64,000 nucleotides of DNA from Cryoendolithus antarcticus (Eukaryota; Ascomycota; Dothideomycetes; Cladosporiales; Cladosporiaceae): the NCBI GenBank assembly GCA_002077065.1, contig NAJO01000011.1, forward strand, positions 1 through 64,000, in the 5' to 3' direction. How positions within the stretch are numbered: the stretch's first letter is position 1; each line of letters opens with the position of its first letter. The notes beneath the pieces are model-generated. The model saw nothing but the letters and a program-made list of their open reading frames with translations. It ran no database searches and was not told where the DNA came from. This document shows positions 1-10,116 of the stretch, one piece after another. A program made the translations under genes and the position numbers.

Positions 1-1
1 T

Positions 2-736
2 CCTGCGACGGCTCCGCAGTCCGGTTTCATCTCTGGCGCTCGCATCCCAGGGAAGCCTGGGTTCGTCTCGGAGATCGGCGGCAATGGATTCACCTTCGAC
101 AATGACGGCAACCCCACGTGGTCCGACACCGAGAAGCCCGTCGCCAGCAAGCCCGTCAACGGGACCTCCTCGAGAAACGAAACGGTCACGGTCGGCGATC
201 AAGAGGTACACTTCCAGAACGGCGCAGCGACCTGGGCTGCCACGGGAAAACCTTTTGACGGATCGGCCATGCAGGGCGGAATTATCAAAGTCGGCGGCCG
301 TGTGGTCTCGCTTGATGTAAGATCTCCATCTGCTCTGTCTCTAGAATTCCACCGCAATGACTTACCAATCATCTCGACAGGATCTAATGTCGGCCTCCTT
401 CGCCAAGGACGACCTCCCCAAGTCTGACAGCGGCAAGATTGACCCATCTCTCAAGGTAAGCGTTACTGCAAGCACGTCCTTTAAGCCTCTGCTGTAATGA
501 ACTGATATTCCACACAGGATGCGACCGCGGTTCTCCCAATCGGTGACGAGATTTCCAAGTCTGCCAAGGGCGGCACCATGAAGCTCAACGGACTACCTTC
601 TGCCGAGACTCTGAGCGGCCTGGACAGCAACAACGTCGGCGCGGTGGACAACGGATCGGAGCTTCCCAAGGCTGACGGTAAGACTCATCGTAAGCTCATC
701 CCTCGTCGTGCTGCTGGGTCTGCTCAGGAGAGTTAG
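2..736 (+). CDS. 3' part of an unrecognised protein, three exons visible
   Basis: The window opens inside this gene. Three exons read in one continuous frame: 2-316, 381-455 and 518-736, with TAG at 734-736. The introns (317-380 and 456-517) both start GTAAG and end in CAG and keep phase 0. About 177 residues are visible. They are rich in Gly, Asp, Ser and Lys and include the motif PGFVSEIGGNGFTFDNDG. No membrane segment or catalytic motif is seen. The composition resembles fungal extracellular or cell-surface proteins, but I do not recognise the family and assign no function. The start lies outside the window. Confidence 0.7.
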
Positions 737-1124
737 AGCCGTTCTCTCCGGAGATGGCGAGTGGTGGCGAAATTGGATGGCTGGGAGGACGTTCGTCGCA
801 GCCGAATAGAGGGAGATACTGCGGGTGGAGGTATTGGGTCGTAGGATGGAAAGTGGTTTCAGATTGGCTCGACGATAGTGGCGGTCGAGGTTCTCTACAG
901 GTGTCCTTCACTGCGGTTTAGTCAGATTGAGTCGAATATGATGATGTAATGGGGATTGGTCTGTGACTTACGCCATCTGTATCTCGCCCGGAGTTCCACC
1001 GTGTTCCTTTTGCCCAGGGAATTTCATGATTGTGCTCGGACTCCGCATCGGCACCTGCACAGATATCGTGTCCTGTTGGCATTGTTACGACGGATCACTT
1101 CGTATCCGAAGGGACAACGGTGCT
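737..1124. other. intergenic, convergent 3' ends
   Basis: This 388 bp lies between a plus-strand and a minus-strand gene. It is likely 3' UTR and terminator sequence for both. I see no gene or RNA in it. Confidence 0.4.
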
Positions 1125-2099
1125 TCAAGTCAACCTCAACCCTTTCGCCAGTCTCTCTCTGGCAACTCTCCGCCTCTCCTCATCCGCCTCGTCTCCCTGC
1201 TTCCTCTCCCTGACCCACACCCCTCTTCCTGCTCCTTTACCCCTCCCCGTTCCTTCTTTCACCTCAGCCGGCACGACCAGATGATGTGGTAGATCGTACT
1301 GCACAGGCGCTACTACCGGAACAGAGGACTTCGACGGCAGACCCACGAGCTGAGGAAGGTGGGAGGCAATCTCGAGCCATAGCGGAGAGCCACGGACAGT
1401 GTGTGGAGAGGAGGTCTGGCAGAGGGCGTGCCAGGTGTTGGCCAGAGTCTGCTCGAGTGGTGTCAGAGGGGGCGGTGGTGGCGGCGATGTATGCAGGTAT
1501 GGCGGAGGGGGAGATTGATCGACGCTCGTCTGTAGCGAGGGATCAAGTAGTGCTACCGTCGCCGGTATTGCCGCCGCAGTCTCTATGGCTTCCTCCTCAT
1601 CATGTGTAACTACGTCCTCCGCCACATCAGCCTCCCCAGTCCCCTCATCCTCACCAGCTTGCACGATCCTCAACGGCGGCTGGACCAACACCCTCCTCCC
1701 CTCCTCCACAAACTCCCCCCTCCCAACCCCCTGACTCTTCCTCTTCCCCGCCGGCTTCCTACCCCACCCCGCTCTCTCAAGATATCGCCAAACCGTACTC
1801 CCACAAGCTTTCACACCCATCCCCTCCAGCAGCCCCACACATTCCCCCAGTCCCGCCTCCGGTCTAGCAGCCATAAATTCCAGCAGCACTCTCTCCTGCT
1901 CTGAGTTCAGCGCTGGTGGGCGACCGAGGCGTTTCAGTACGGGTGGGTAGGGCTGGTTGAAGAGTTCGAATGAAAGGCGGAGACGCTCGACTGTACGCTT
2001 GCTGAGGGAGAGTTCGCGTGCTATGTGTGCGGCGGGGTGGGAGTAGTCGAGGAGGAGCTTGACGCGATTGGTGATGTGTGGGGGGAGGTGGGTAGGCAT
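1125..2099 (-). CDS. transposase-like helix-turn-helix protein with low-complexity tail
   Basis: 324 aa from the ATG at 2097-2099; the longer reading frame would start at GTG. Residues about 1-110 look like the tandem HTH DNA-binding region of Tc1/mariner or IS630-type transposases: helices around VKLLLDYSHPAAHIARELSL and TVERLRLSFELF, then LGRPPAL, then a second wing around GSTVWRYLERAGWGRKPAGK. No DDE catalytic domain follows. The remainder is acidic, then Pro-rich (PPPPYL...PPPPPP), then Arg-rich. This suggests a DNA-binding protein derived from a transposase and kept without its nuclease, perhaps a transcription regulator. A truncated transposase relic is possible, but the frame is fully open. 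Both the family call and the domestication are inference from motif pattern. Confidence 0.7.
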   Translation of the reverse strand: MPTHLPPHITNRVKLLLDYSHPAAHIARELSLSKRTVERLRLSFELFNQPYPPVLKRLGRPPALNSEQERVLLEFMAARPEAGLGECVGLLEGMGVKACGSTVWRYLERAGWGRKPAGKRKSQGVGRGEFVEEGRRVLVQPPLRIVQAGEDEGTGEADVAEDVVTHDEEEAIETAAAIPATVALLDPSLQTSVDQSPPPPYLHTSPPPPPPLTPLEQTLANTWHALCQTSSPHTVRGSPLWLEIASHLPQLVGLPSKSSVPVVAPVQYDLPHHLVVPAEVKEGTGRGKGAGRGVWVRERKQGDEADEERRRVARERLAKGLRLT

Positions 2100-2523
2100 C
2101 TTGAAGGAGGCACGGCGGCAAAGAGCCACACAGGACCGCGGATGTTGCTCAACAGGGCGGGACAGCGAGGTCTGATACTGTCAGAAGTGTTGACGCAGTC
2201 GGATATGGTGTGCAGCAAGAACGGACAACGAGTAGCGACTGCGGGCACATCAGCATGCGACAAGAGAATCCCACCGTAGCTGTACTGAAATATACGCAGC
2301 TCATTCCGCCAATTCCTCCACTGCGCAGCGACGGTAAGCCTAATCACTCAACTCTGAATATAGTCGTGAAGTGCTCTGAGTACTGAGACGATATGCACAA
2401 TCACACAGATATACACGATGCTATCCCAACGCCCAAAACACCCTCGTTGGTACAGTCTCGTCAACTCACACCCAAAACTCCCTTCAGCCCAATCGTAGCC
2501 ACGGCATGTTGTCCACAATTCCT
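2100..2523. other. intergenic, upstream of the HTH gene
   Basis: This 424 bp lies between two minus-strand genes. It should hold the promoter of the HTH gene and the 3' end of the small gene beginning at 3028. No further coding signal is seen. Confidence 0.35.
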
Positions 2524-3028
2524 CTACTTCGCCGCACCACCTCCCGCACCCTTGAACGTCTGGCCAAACCATCCGCTCACCAAACCGGGCTTTGTTCCCG
2601 TCATCTCATCGCGACTTGCCCGCCTCTCGCCATGGTCCTGGCTTCCCCTCTTAACGTCATGTAGATTGCTGAAGAGACCTCCGGACGCGGCGGAGGACTG
2701 TGATATCGTTAGTGGGCACTCGAGTGATCATATGCCATGCACAGCGACACGCCGGACAAGGAGTAGGGTACACAACGCGGTGAAAAGAAGGGAGGCTCAC
2801 CCGTCTCCGATTTGGACTCCCATTCGCTCCACCACTCAAATCAGTGCTCTTCCGCGGAGGCCCCATATCGCTGCTCTTCCTCGGTGAACCAGTCTGGTTG
2901 AGGATGCTACCTGCGCCGCCGGCGATAGGGTCGCCGAACTGCTTTGACATCTTGCGGCCGGGCTCGTGAACGACCTTGCCGGCTTGGAACATGCCGCGGC
3001 GGTCTTCCCAGGTTGATGGGGCAGACAT
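2524..3028 (-). CDS. small two-exon, Ser/Arg/Gly-rich conserved-looking protein
   Basis: Exon 1 is 3028-2801 (76 codons), the intron is 2800-2698, and exon 2 is 2697-2524 with its own stop, giving 133 aa. The intron is textbook: GTGAGC donor, CACTAAC branch site, ATCACAG acceptor, phase 0. The protein opens MSAPSTWEDRRGMFQAGK, has a (S/T)PRKS-type Ser-rich middle, and ends LVSGWFGQTFKG followed by Gly/Ala and a final Lys. It has no signal peptide or membrane segment and looks largely disordered, with phosphorylatable RKS/RRRSS sites. The short W/F motifs at both ends look conserved, as in small fungal regulatory proteins, but I cannot name the family. Confidence 0.75.
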
Positions 3029-3163
3029 TGTGGTGTCGTGCGGTGGTGAGGTGGTGATGGTGGATTGGAATGGCTACCGGGTGAATATGCGTGTATGCTG
3101 AATATGAGACGAGCGGAGCGGTTATGGAGATGACACTGGGGAGGATGGCAGGACGATGATGCT

Positions 3164-3349
3164 TCAAAAAGATGCGCGGTGTTTGCAGGAGTGCACAGGA
3201 AAGCAGACAACAGAGGACTCACATACATACCTCTTCTCTCCCGTCTCCAGCATCAAACCGCTGACACCAGCGCCGATCAGCAGCACGACTACAGATTCAG
3301 ATCGCAGCAAAGCAATCATCCCACTTGACACACTGCTCCGCGTCGTCAT
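3164..3349 (-). CDS. possible small membrane protein or 5' exon
   Basis: A short frame starts at ATG 3347-3349 and encodes a hydrophobic segment VVVLLIGAGVSGLML after a Ser/Arg-rich start. A good donor (GTATGT) lies just after the GETGEK-like region near 3232, so the true product may splice rather than read to the stop at 3164. It lies just upstream of the 2524-3028 gene and could be an upstream exon or uORF of that transcript. There is no homology recognition. Confidence 0.25.
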   Translation of the reverse strand: MTTRSSVSSGMIALLRSESVVVLLIGAGVSGLMLETGEKRYVCESSVVCFPVHSCKHRASF

Positions 3350-3538
3350 AACGGCTCGTTCCTACTGGCCAGAGTGACGTCGCAGGTCTAGAATGTACTG
3401 GGGTTTGCCTTAGCGGATTGCGGGGAGAGCTTTGATGAAGCTTGGCGGGCACGCGACGGGGCGTTTTCACGTGTCAATGAGATGCAAATCGGTCCGAGAT
3501 CGTTTGCACTTTCATTGACTGTTGGTGTTCGATGTCTG

Positions 3539-3838
3539 TCAAGATCGCCAGCATGTGAAGCTTCCGATGGTAGTCATTGCGATGGGTCGAGGCTGAGAAC
3601 ATGAGACTGCAACAGCGAAGATGTATCGTTCATCTCTCCTGCTTGAGAGGCCGTCACACCACTGTAGCATGATGTGCGAACCGGTGTCTACGCGGTAAGT
3701 GTACATCCGGAACTCGTCACTCGCTTGCAGTGCCACGAAATAGTCGAGATCGTCTCGGGGTGATTCTAGGCGCTCGACGTGCAGATCGGACGTTAATGAC
3801 TTGGGGAGGGAGTCGGTTTTATTGCGCATCGATGGCAC
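3539..3838 (-). other. reading-frame remnant downstream of the first HET gene
   Basis: An in-frame stretch after several stops behind the HET gene at 3962-6001 reads as plausible coding sequence (for example EFRMYTYRVDTGSHIMLQW) but has no clear start; it opens at GTG or ATG 3829. It may be a 3' relic of an older gene, or chance. It does not resemble the C-termini of the neighbouring HET paralogs. Confidence 0.2.
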
Positions 3839-3961
3839 GCAGAATCGGAACGTTCCCCGATGCCTGGAAGTCGATTATGCGCGCCAGAAAGGGCGTTCTC
3901 GAGACTACGAAGGCGAGTCTCGATGAGTGGAAAACTATCTCGTGGTAGCTTCTGTGGGTAT

Positions 3962-6001
3962 TCAGGTACCCTCCTCCAATGCGGCAAACGACGACTTTGG
4001 CTGGTGACATACAGCAACACTGAAGTACTGCCTGAAATCGTCCTCACTACGGTCGTCCATCGGCGGCTCCGACAAAGGAGTCGTAAAGGGCAGCTGAGAT
4101 GGAGGGTCTGCATCACACACTCTGGGCTCCACAAGCTGTGCCTGAGGACCAAGTCGATGTAAGGTATCTGTACCCTCCCCGCCTAGCGAGCGCGATCGCG
4201 AGCTGCGGAAGGTCTTCTCGACTTGACAATCGCAGCGATTTTTGGAGTTTCTCGTCTCCCCGTCCAGCGAGCGTGATCGCGATGATCTCGCTCGATGAGT
4301 ATTTGCAAGTATCTGCAGTCTAGGTTGCCTAGTCCCAAAGTATGCTCGGTACAGATAGAACATCGTCGAGAAGTCCCACAGATCGAAGTCCATTGCGAAT
4401 CTCGTAGTTGGTGTATCTTTTGGGAATGATCGCAACAAGACTGCCGGACAGATGATCGCAAAGTGTTCACATCCGCAACACTTGCGAAGGACGACACCTG
4501 GTCGTGCTTGGCCTTCCGCGGCACTCATCTGTACGATCCAATCGCCCGGGAGTACGGTGTTTGCGACCACGGCGATGGCGATACCGGCTGAGTCGTATAT
4601 GACAGATCTGGACGCCTGTCGTGATGCTGCAGTGTTCTTCAGGCTGCCCGTACTGATTCCGGCTTCGATGTAAAGCCGCGCACCGTCATGACCATGTATC
4701 TGAAGGCCTGTCCAACCACTCATCCATACACGACGGCGCAGTTGGGCGGGCTTTGCGACTGATCGGGGTGATTCTTCGACGCGGGCGGCGATCTCGGCGA
4801 GTAAGGCTGGATCGGAAGCTTCGATCTTGAGCGTCATGCCGAGCAAATACATGTAGCGGTCATTCAGCCATGCGGATTCTTCGTAAGCGCGCTCATGACA
4901 ATTCATCATGACTGAAATGAACCCTGTGGCGAGCTCAAACGGCGTGAAGCTGTAATCCACGACGATCATTGCCCTAGTGTTAGGCTCAAGCATACCTAGA
5001 CAAGCATAAATCTTGTCGCGAGGATCCCCTGCATTCGTGAACGCACTGTTCATCAGCGCATTTGTCAGGTCCACATATCGATCTGGGTTGCGATGCGCGA
5101 GAGATGCGACAGTAGTTGCGTTGTGTGTGAGCTTAGACACAGTTTCCTCGAGACCGTTTAGATTCTCGCACGCTCTCAAGCTCGACGCAAAGACGCGTTC
5201 GCGTAGCCACGAATGTCCCGGTTCGCTAGATGTGTGAAGCTTGCTTGCAAATCTGGAGAACCACTTCTCATCATTCCAAGAACTGATGATGATCAGACCT
5301 GCGATCGACGAGACAGCACACGTGTCCATGTCGCAGTACATAACAGGCTCGGTGGCCACGAATAGTTCTTGAGCCACCCAGGCTCTTCGGAAGTACGGAC
5401 GGCTGATGAGCGCGAACAGCGCGCGAAGTACCCGAGTTTGCACTTTCAGGGAGTGACGAATCCGCCACCATGCAGATCTTGCGAACCAGGGCAGGGTAGA
5501 TTCGACCTTGTGGATGCTTTCAAACTGCGCGTAATCAAGCAATGTCCGTTGATGCTTCCTCAAGAACTTGCAAAGATAAGCGCTGTCATCTGCTGTCGAG
5601 TGAACGCCAACACAAGCGAGCACTGCCGTCGCCTTCCGGAAGATGGCACCCATCATCTGGACTTGACTGCTCTTTTCCTGATCGTCAAGCTGGTTGACGC
5701 AGATTGCGTCCACCCAGTAGTAGCCAGAGCCGTGATGATTTGCTTGGCGGAGCACTTGTACGCAATTGTTGCGCACCTCCAGCTTTGCAGCGTTCACGAT
5801 AATCTCAGAGACCTCTAGAGGATCACCCCATGTGTAAGAGATGGCGGTGTACGGCGGGGCCGCTGCGACCGCCCAGTAAGTAAGCTTGCATTCGATGCTG
5901 GCGTCCGATCGAGCTGTGAGCACTTCGAGGAGACGGATGTAGGTTTTCGCGTCCGGTAGTCGGTCATGTCTGAAAATTAACCCTGCCGATAGCGCTTCCA
6001 T
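3962..6001 (-). CDS. HET-domain (heterokaryon incompatibility-like) protein, intact copy
   Basis: 679 aa from the ATG at 6001. A longer frame from ATG 6064 exists, but both paralogs begin at the equivalent shorter start (Met-Glu). The HET domain (PF06985 type) covers about residues 50-200: YTAISYTWGDP at 51-61, NNCVQVLRQ, YYWVDAICVNQ at 94-104, then a RRAWVAQEL motif and DPRDKIYACLGML. HET domains occur in fungal allorecognition proteins that trigger cell death after fusion of incompatible hyphae. The C-terminal part has no recognised domain. It includes a duplicated RSSRSRSL-type Ser/Arg segment and ends near a FRQYFSVAVCH motif shared with the paralog at 6957-9468. This is the only open member of the three-gene tandem array (3.9-14.4 kb). 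No intron was needed. Confidence 0.9.
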   Translation of the reverse strand: MEALSAGLIFRHDRLPDAKTYIRLLEVLTARSDASIECKLTYWAVAAAPPYTAISYTWGDPLEVSEIIVNAAKLEVRNNCVQVLRQANHHGSGYYWVDAICVNQLDDQEKSSQVQMMGAIFRKATAVLACVGVHSTADDSAYLCKFLRKHQRTLLDYAQFESIHKVESTLPWFARSAWWRIRHSLKVQTRVLRALFALISRPYFRRAWVAQELFVATEPVMYCDMDTCAVSSIAGLIIISSWNDEKWFSRFASKLHTSSEPGHSWLRERVFASSLRACENLNGLEETVSKLTHNATTVASLAHRNPDRYVDLTNALMNSAFTNAGDPRDKIYACLGMLEPNTRAMIVVDYSFTPFELATGFISVMMNCHERAYEESAWLNDRYMYLLGMTLKIEASDPALLAEIAARVEESPRSVAKPAQLRRRVWMSGWTGLQIHGHDGARLYIEAGISTGSLKNTAASRQASRSVIYDSAGIAIAVVANTVLPGDWIVQMSAAEGQARPGVVLRKCCGCEHFAIICPAVLLRSFPKDTPTTRFAMDFDLWDFSTMFYLYRAYFGTRQPRLQILANTHRARSSRSRSLDGETRNSKNRCDCQVEKTFRSSRSRSLGGEGTDTLHRLGPQAQLVEPRVCDADPPSQLPFTTPLSEPPMDDRSEDDFRQYFSVAVCHQPKSSFAALEEGT

Positions 6002-6956
6002 TGTCGAGACGGAACGGGAATGGTAGGCGTCTACGATGCTGCAATGCGCGAGGCTTATGCGCATTCAACGCCTTACCATCAGGGCGTCGGCGTCGTCAAT
6101 AAGGTTCGCCATTGTACCTCGCTCAGGAAATCGTACAGCCATGATCATGCTGCTTGCACTTGGGAAGCTGCACTTCCAGTATGCCTTAGGTATCTCGTGA
6201 ACCGGAGGGTGGCTGTGTCTGCAGAAAATGCCACCACATGGCTGCTGCATGGGCGCCACAGCTGAGGTGTTCGCACATTGCTGTGGTGTGGAATGCTGTC
6301 CCGCAAGCCGAACATGTTGAATATATGGCTCTGTGGCATACTGTCGACCATTGAAATGTCATGAGGTCAAGTCAACAGATGAGGAGGAAGAACAGATAGG
6401 GCATCGCTGTGCTCTCGTTGGCGGACGGGCGGAAGGCACCCGGGATGCTCCGATCTTGGCACGCCTGCTATCCGGCCGTGAATTGCAGTGCTTATGAATA
6501 TTGAACAGCACAATATGGTAGAGCTACCTTGTATAGCTAGATAACATCAAGAACACAGCCCCATGGCCTTTTGACGATCGTCCATTCTCAAGTTCTGACA
6601 CCACCACCACCTCCATTGAACATCTTCTGAGTATCTTTTCCAATGCCTCCATGTCTGCCATCTATTTGCCACGTCCATCACTGCCGGTCCACCGTGATAG
6701 ATGATCACTAGCACAGTGAACGAGTATGTTCAAAGAGAGCTTGGATTGTGGACGTGTAAACTCCTGCTAGGAGGCAACACCTCTTCAGGCGCAACAACTT
6801 TCGCTGACGGTCTGCTTTGCTAACGCGTAGCTTCGCCCCAGACTCGATGTGCTGCCCCATTGCACATGGAAGACTCGCAGGACGTGATGATACGGGTAGA
6901 TCGCCACCAGTCTGCAGCGTGCAGTCCACTTCGGGATCGGCGCCTGAGTATAGCGT
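6002..6956. other. intergenic between tandem HET genes
   Basis: About 950 bp upstream of the intact HET gene. It presumably holds the promoter of that gene. Short frames only; no repeat or mobile-element end was recognised. Confidence 0.35.
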
Positions 6957-9468
6957 TCAGACAGCATTGTACATCTCACCTTCTCCAGCTTGCTCATTTC
7001 GGTCGCCCGGATGTCCCTCAGAGATCCATTCTTTCCAGGGGATCATGGGCTTCAATCCCTCCGTGCCCAATTTGAAGCCCTCAGCGAACTTCCAAGCGTT
7101 ATTTACTACCTGATTGTGGGTCTTGGATGTGAAGCTCTCGCATGGCTCGACCATGGAACAGCTGGGCTCCTGCCGTACTGACATTTGCGCAAAAGACGAC
7201 AAAGCGCGGTGACAAACGCCTGTGTTGAAGTACTGCTCAAAATCCTGCCGAGTGCGTAAAGACGGTAGTGGCGAAGGCTTGTACTCGTGTGTACGCCAGT
7301 CATAGTCTGAACGTGTATGCGGTTTTCCGCCGTATGGGAGGGCACGAGTGTCGATCACCGCTCCAAGTCTGTCCATGAAGTCGTTCGGCTCGCGGTCAAC
7401 AGTGCTCTGGGCGCTCGGCTTCACACTCCGGTCGTTTAATGTGGTCGCTGAGCACTCGCTTCGCTGGCCAAGGGGCGTGCCCGATAACTTCCAGGCATCC
7501 GATGCGAATTCTGTGTAGCGATGTAATGTCGTCGCAAAGTCCACGATGTCGAACACTACGGTAAACAAGTTCCTCTCCGCCCATGGACGTTCCTTCCACC
7601 CTCTGTCCAGTGGCGGCAGCATGCCAGCCATGATCGCAGTGCTAACAATGTAGAAAATTGCACGCGATTCCATACGAACGACGAGTCCAGGAACGACACC
7701 ATCACACCGTTGCAATATCCAATCACCAATGCGCGTCGTACTCGGTGCGACGACCAGTGTTCTGCCCTTAGCGTCCTTGATCTCCACTAGCGAACCCTGT
7801 CGTACGTCCCCCAAGAATCATCCTGGCGTATCTGGAACCTCCATTCTGACTTGTCCTGCGCAATCTGACATCCTCTCCATCCGGCTAATCTCATCCGGCG
7901 CCGAGAGCAGCCCTGGTTGTTGGAGACTCCTTCCCCAGTCTGTGACACGCTGTGTTGTGTCGACAATCGCACTGTAGCCCCGTCTTGACATGCAGAAGTA
8001 CCGTGAGTGCCTGACTCAAGGTCGACGGTCTGCTCTAGACGGCACAACTCTCTGCTTCCGATAGCGGCGATCTCGGAGGTACACTCACTTATAGCTTTGC
8101 GTACGGCGACCGCAGTCACGTACGCCGCATCAGTCGCCTGCACTTCGACTACTTTAGTGAAAGCGCCTAGTATGGAGGAAATTTGCAGAAAGCCTGCTGC
8201 AGTTCCTTCCTCCGTGTAATGAACACCTCCTGAACATTTTCTGGAATTGCCAGAGGTATAAGACTGGTCATCAGTTCAAACGCCGTCTTACGATAGTCGA
8301 CATGTATCTCTCTTGCAATCTCAGGCCGCAGCATGCTCAGTAGGGCGAAGATCTTGTCGCGAGGGTCTGTACACTGTAGATAGGCAGTCTCCAGTATGAG
8401 AGTTTGCATACTCAGTGGCTCGTCACGGCTCTTACACGCAGTGGCCGGAACACTAACGTACTTCGCCAGCTTGATCGCGAAACGCCGCAGCGCGAGACTC
8501 CGTATCGGCCGCGTGTTCAGCGGAGGAGGCAGCTGAAGATGATTCATGCAGAAGGTCCGCTTGCTGCTACCCGCGTTCCTAGATGTCGACTGGGTGGACT
8601 GTATTAGTTCCCTCAACTGCAATGGCTCCGGTAGTTGTCCCGTTGGTACCCCGAACAGCTGCCAAGATTGTCCCTTCAGCATTCGAGCACGATCGGTGTT
8701 GTCCCAGTACGAGTCGCTGTGAGAACCGTGCAGCAACAGTCCCGTCAACGCAGCAAAATCACACGTGTCCGTTCCACAGTACAAAGTCGGCTTCGCTGCC
8801 ATGTGCAGTTCTTGAGCAACCCAGGCTCGCGAGAAGTAGGGTCGCTTCAATATTGCCAGGAGTGCCCACAGAATCGGTTCCTGCAAGCCTAGCATGTGTT
8901 GGGACATGTAGATGGCCTGTCGTTTCAATTCCGCCTCTTCGGCTGCATTGATAAGCACTGAGAACCTCGCCACACCCAGCCCAGGCTCAATTCCCTCCGC
9001 GAACTTTCGCAGCGTCGTCTCGTGCTCACGCAAATATGCGCAGAGCTTGACACTGTTCTCGGCTTCAACATGGGGCCCAACGCATGCCTGTACATCCTGC
9101 GCATTGCGATAGACCTCGCCCATGGTCTGCACTTGAGCAGCCTTTTCATGATCGTCGGACTGGTTAATGCAAATCGCATCGATCCAGTAGTAATCCTCGT
9201 TATGCCAGCTCGCTTGTCCGAGGACGTAGGCGCAATTGCTGCGAATTGTCATGCGAGCGCCGTTGACAACGATGTCGACACTGTTCATCGGAATGCCCCA
9301 GGCGTACGAGATCGCTGTGTACGGTGGCGCTTCCGCGATCGCGTAGGGAGCAAGCCTACAAGTGTGCGTACCATCTAGTGCTGACTTGAGGATCCCGAGG
9401 AGGCGAATGTGAGTCTTCGGGTCGGGAAGCGGGTCATGGGTGAAGCGGCGAGTAAAACAGGGCTCCAT
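6957..9468 (-). pseudogene. HET-domain protein, second paralog, broken by two frameshifts
   Basis: The gene starts at ATG 9468 with MEPCFTRRFTHDPLPDPKTH and a full HET domain (YTAISYAWG, RSNCAYVLGQ, YYWIDAICINQ, SRAWVAQEL, DPRDKIFALLSML). Its frame stops at 8167. The part matching the intact paralog continues in a second frame (about 8275-7780; a GFLQISSILGAF...VQATD stretch followed by RRRMRLAGWRG) and then in a third frame from about 7814 to the stop at 6957 (IGDWILQ, FDIVDFATTLHRY, FEQYFNTGVCHRALSSFAQ). The second break sits in a run of five C at 7808-7812; one more base there would rejoin the frames. The first lies between about 8170 and 8275. An 83-bp intron with a weak GTGTTC donor is a possible alternative for that one. 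I call it a pseudogene, but base-calling error in the C run is not excluded. Confidence 0.7.
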
Positions 9469-10116
9469 ACCCCGTATCGCCTAGTATTGATGTACTGTAG
9501 CCGTGGGTGCCCTGCTGACGGAGCTCGATGAGGCTGGCGGAAAGTGATTTACGGGCCCTAGAGATGTACGCCTGTACTACGGGTCATTCTTACAAGCAGC
9601 ACTGATCTACACTGAATAACGCAAGGCTGAGGGCAATGCACGCAGCGGCGCCACCACACAGCAGCTACATGATTGCCTTCTTGCGCCACCTTCGTGTCGA
9701 AGGCTCAGTATCGACTCGCAAGCCGGGCATGTTGGATGCGCAGCTCCGTTGAAAATTTGGAGGTACTTCGTGTGAGTCGCACAAGTCTCGATGGGTATGG
9801 ACAACAGGTATGGACAGAAGAAAGGAGGGTACCTTATCGAAGATGACACCCGCAATGGCCCGGTCTTGGCAGAGCGGCTCCAGTTGGTCGCATATCTTGA
9901 ACAGCAGCAAGACATGTGAACTTGGATGATATAAAGGCTACCATGGTCTGTATCATCGTCTGTCTCCCTTCATATATACTCATCACTTCGACTAGATGCT
10001 GGTCCACTCCAGTCAATCCCGTCGTTACTTCATATCACCACTCATTTCCATAACCAGCCAGATATCTTACGGTCAGTAGACCTTACGCCGTAACGCCATG
10101 ATCACGAGATGAGCCC
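9469..10116. other. intergenic
   Basis: This 648 bp upstream of the second HET copy also holds the 3' flank of the membrane-protein gene. No convincing coding or structural signal is seen. Confidence 0.35.
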
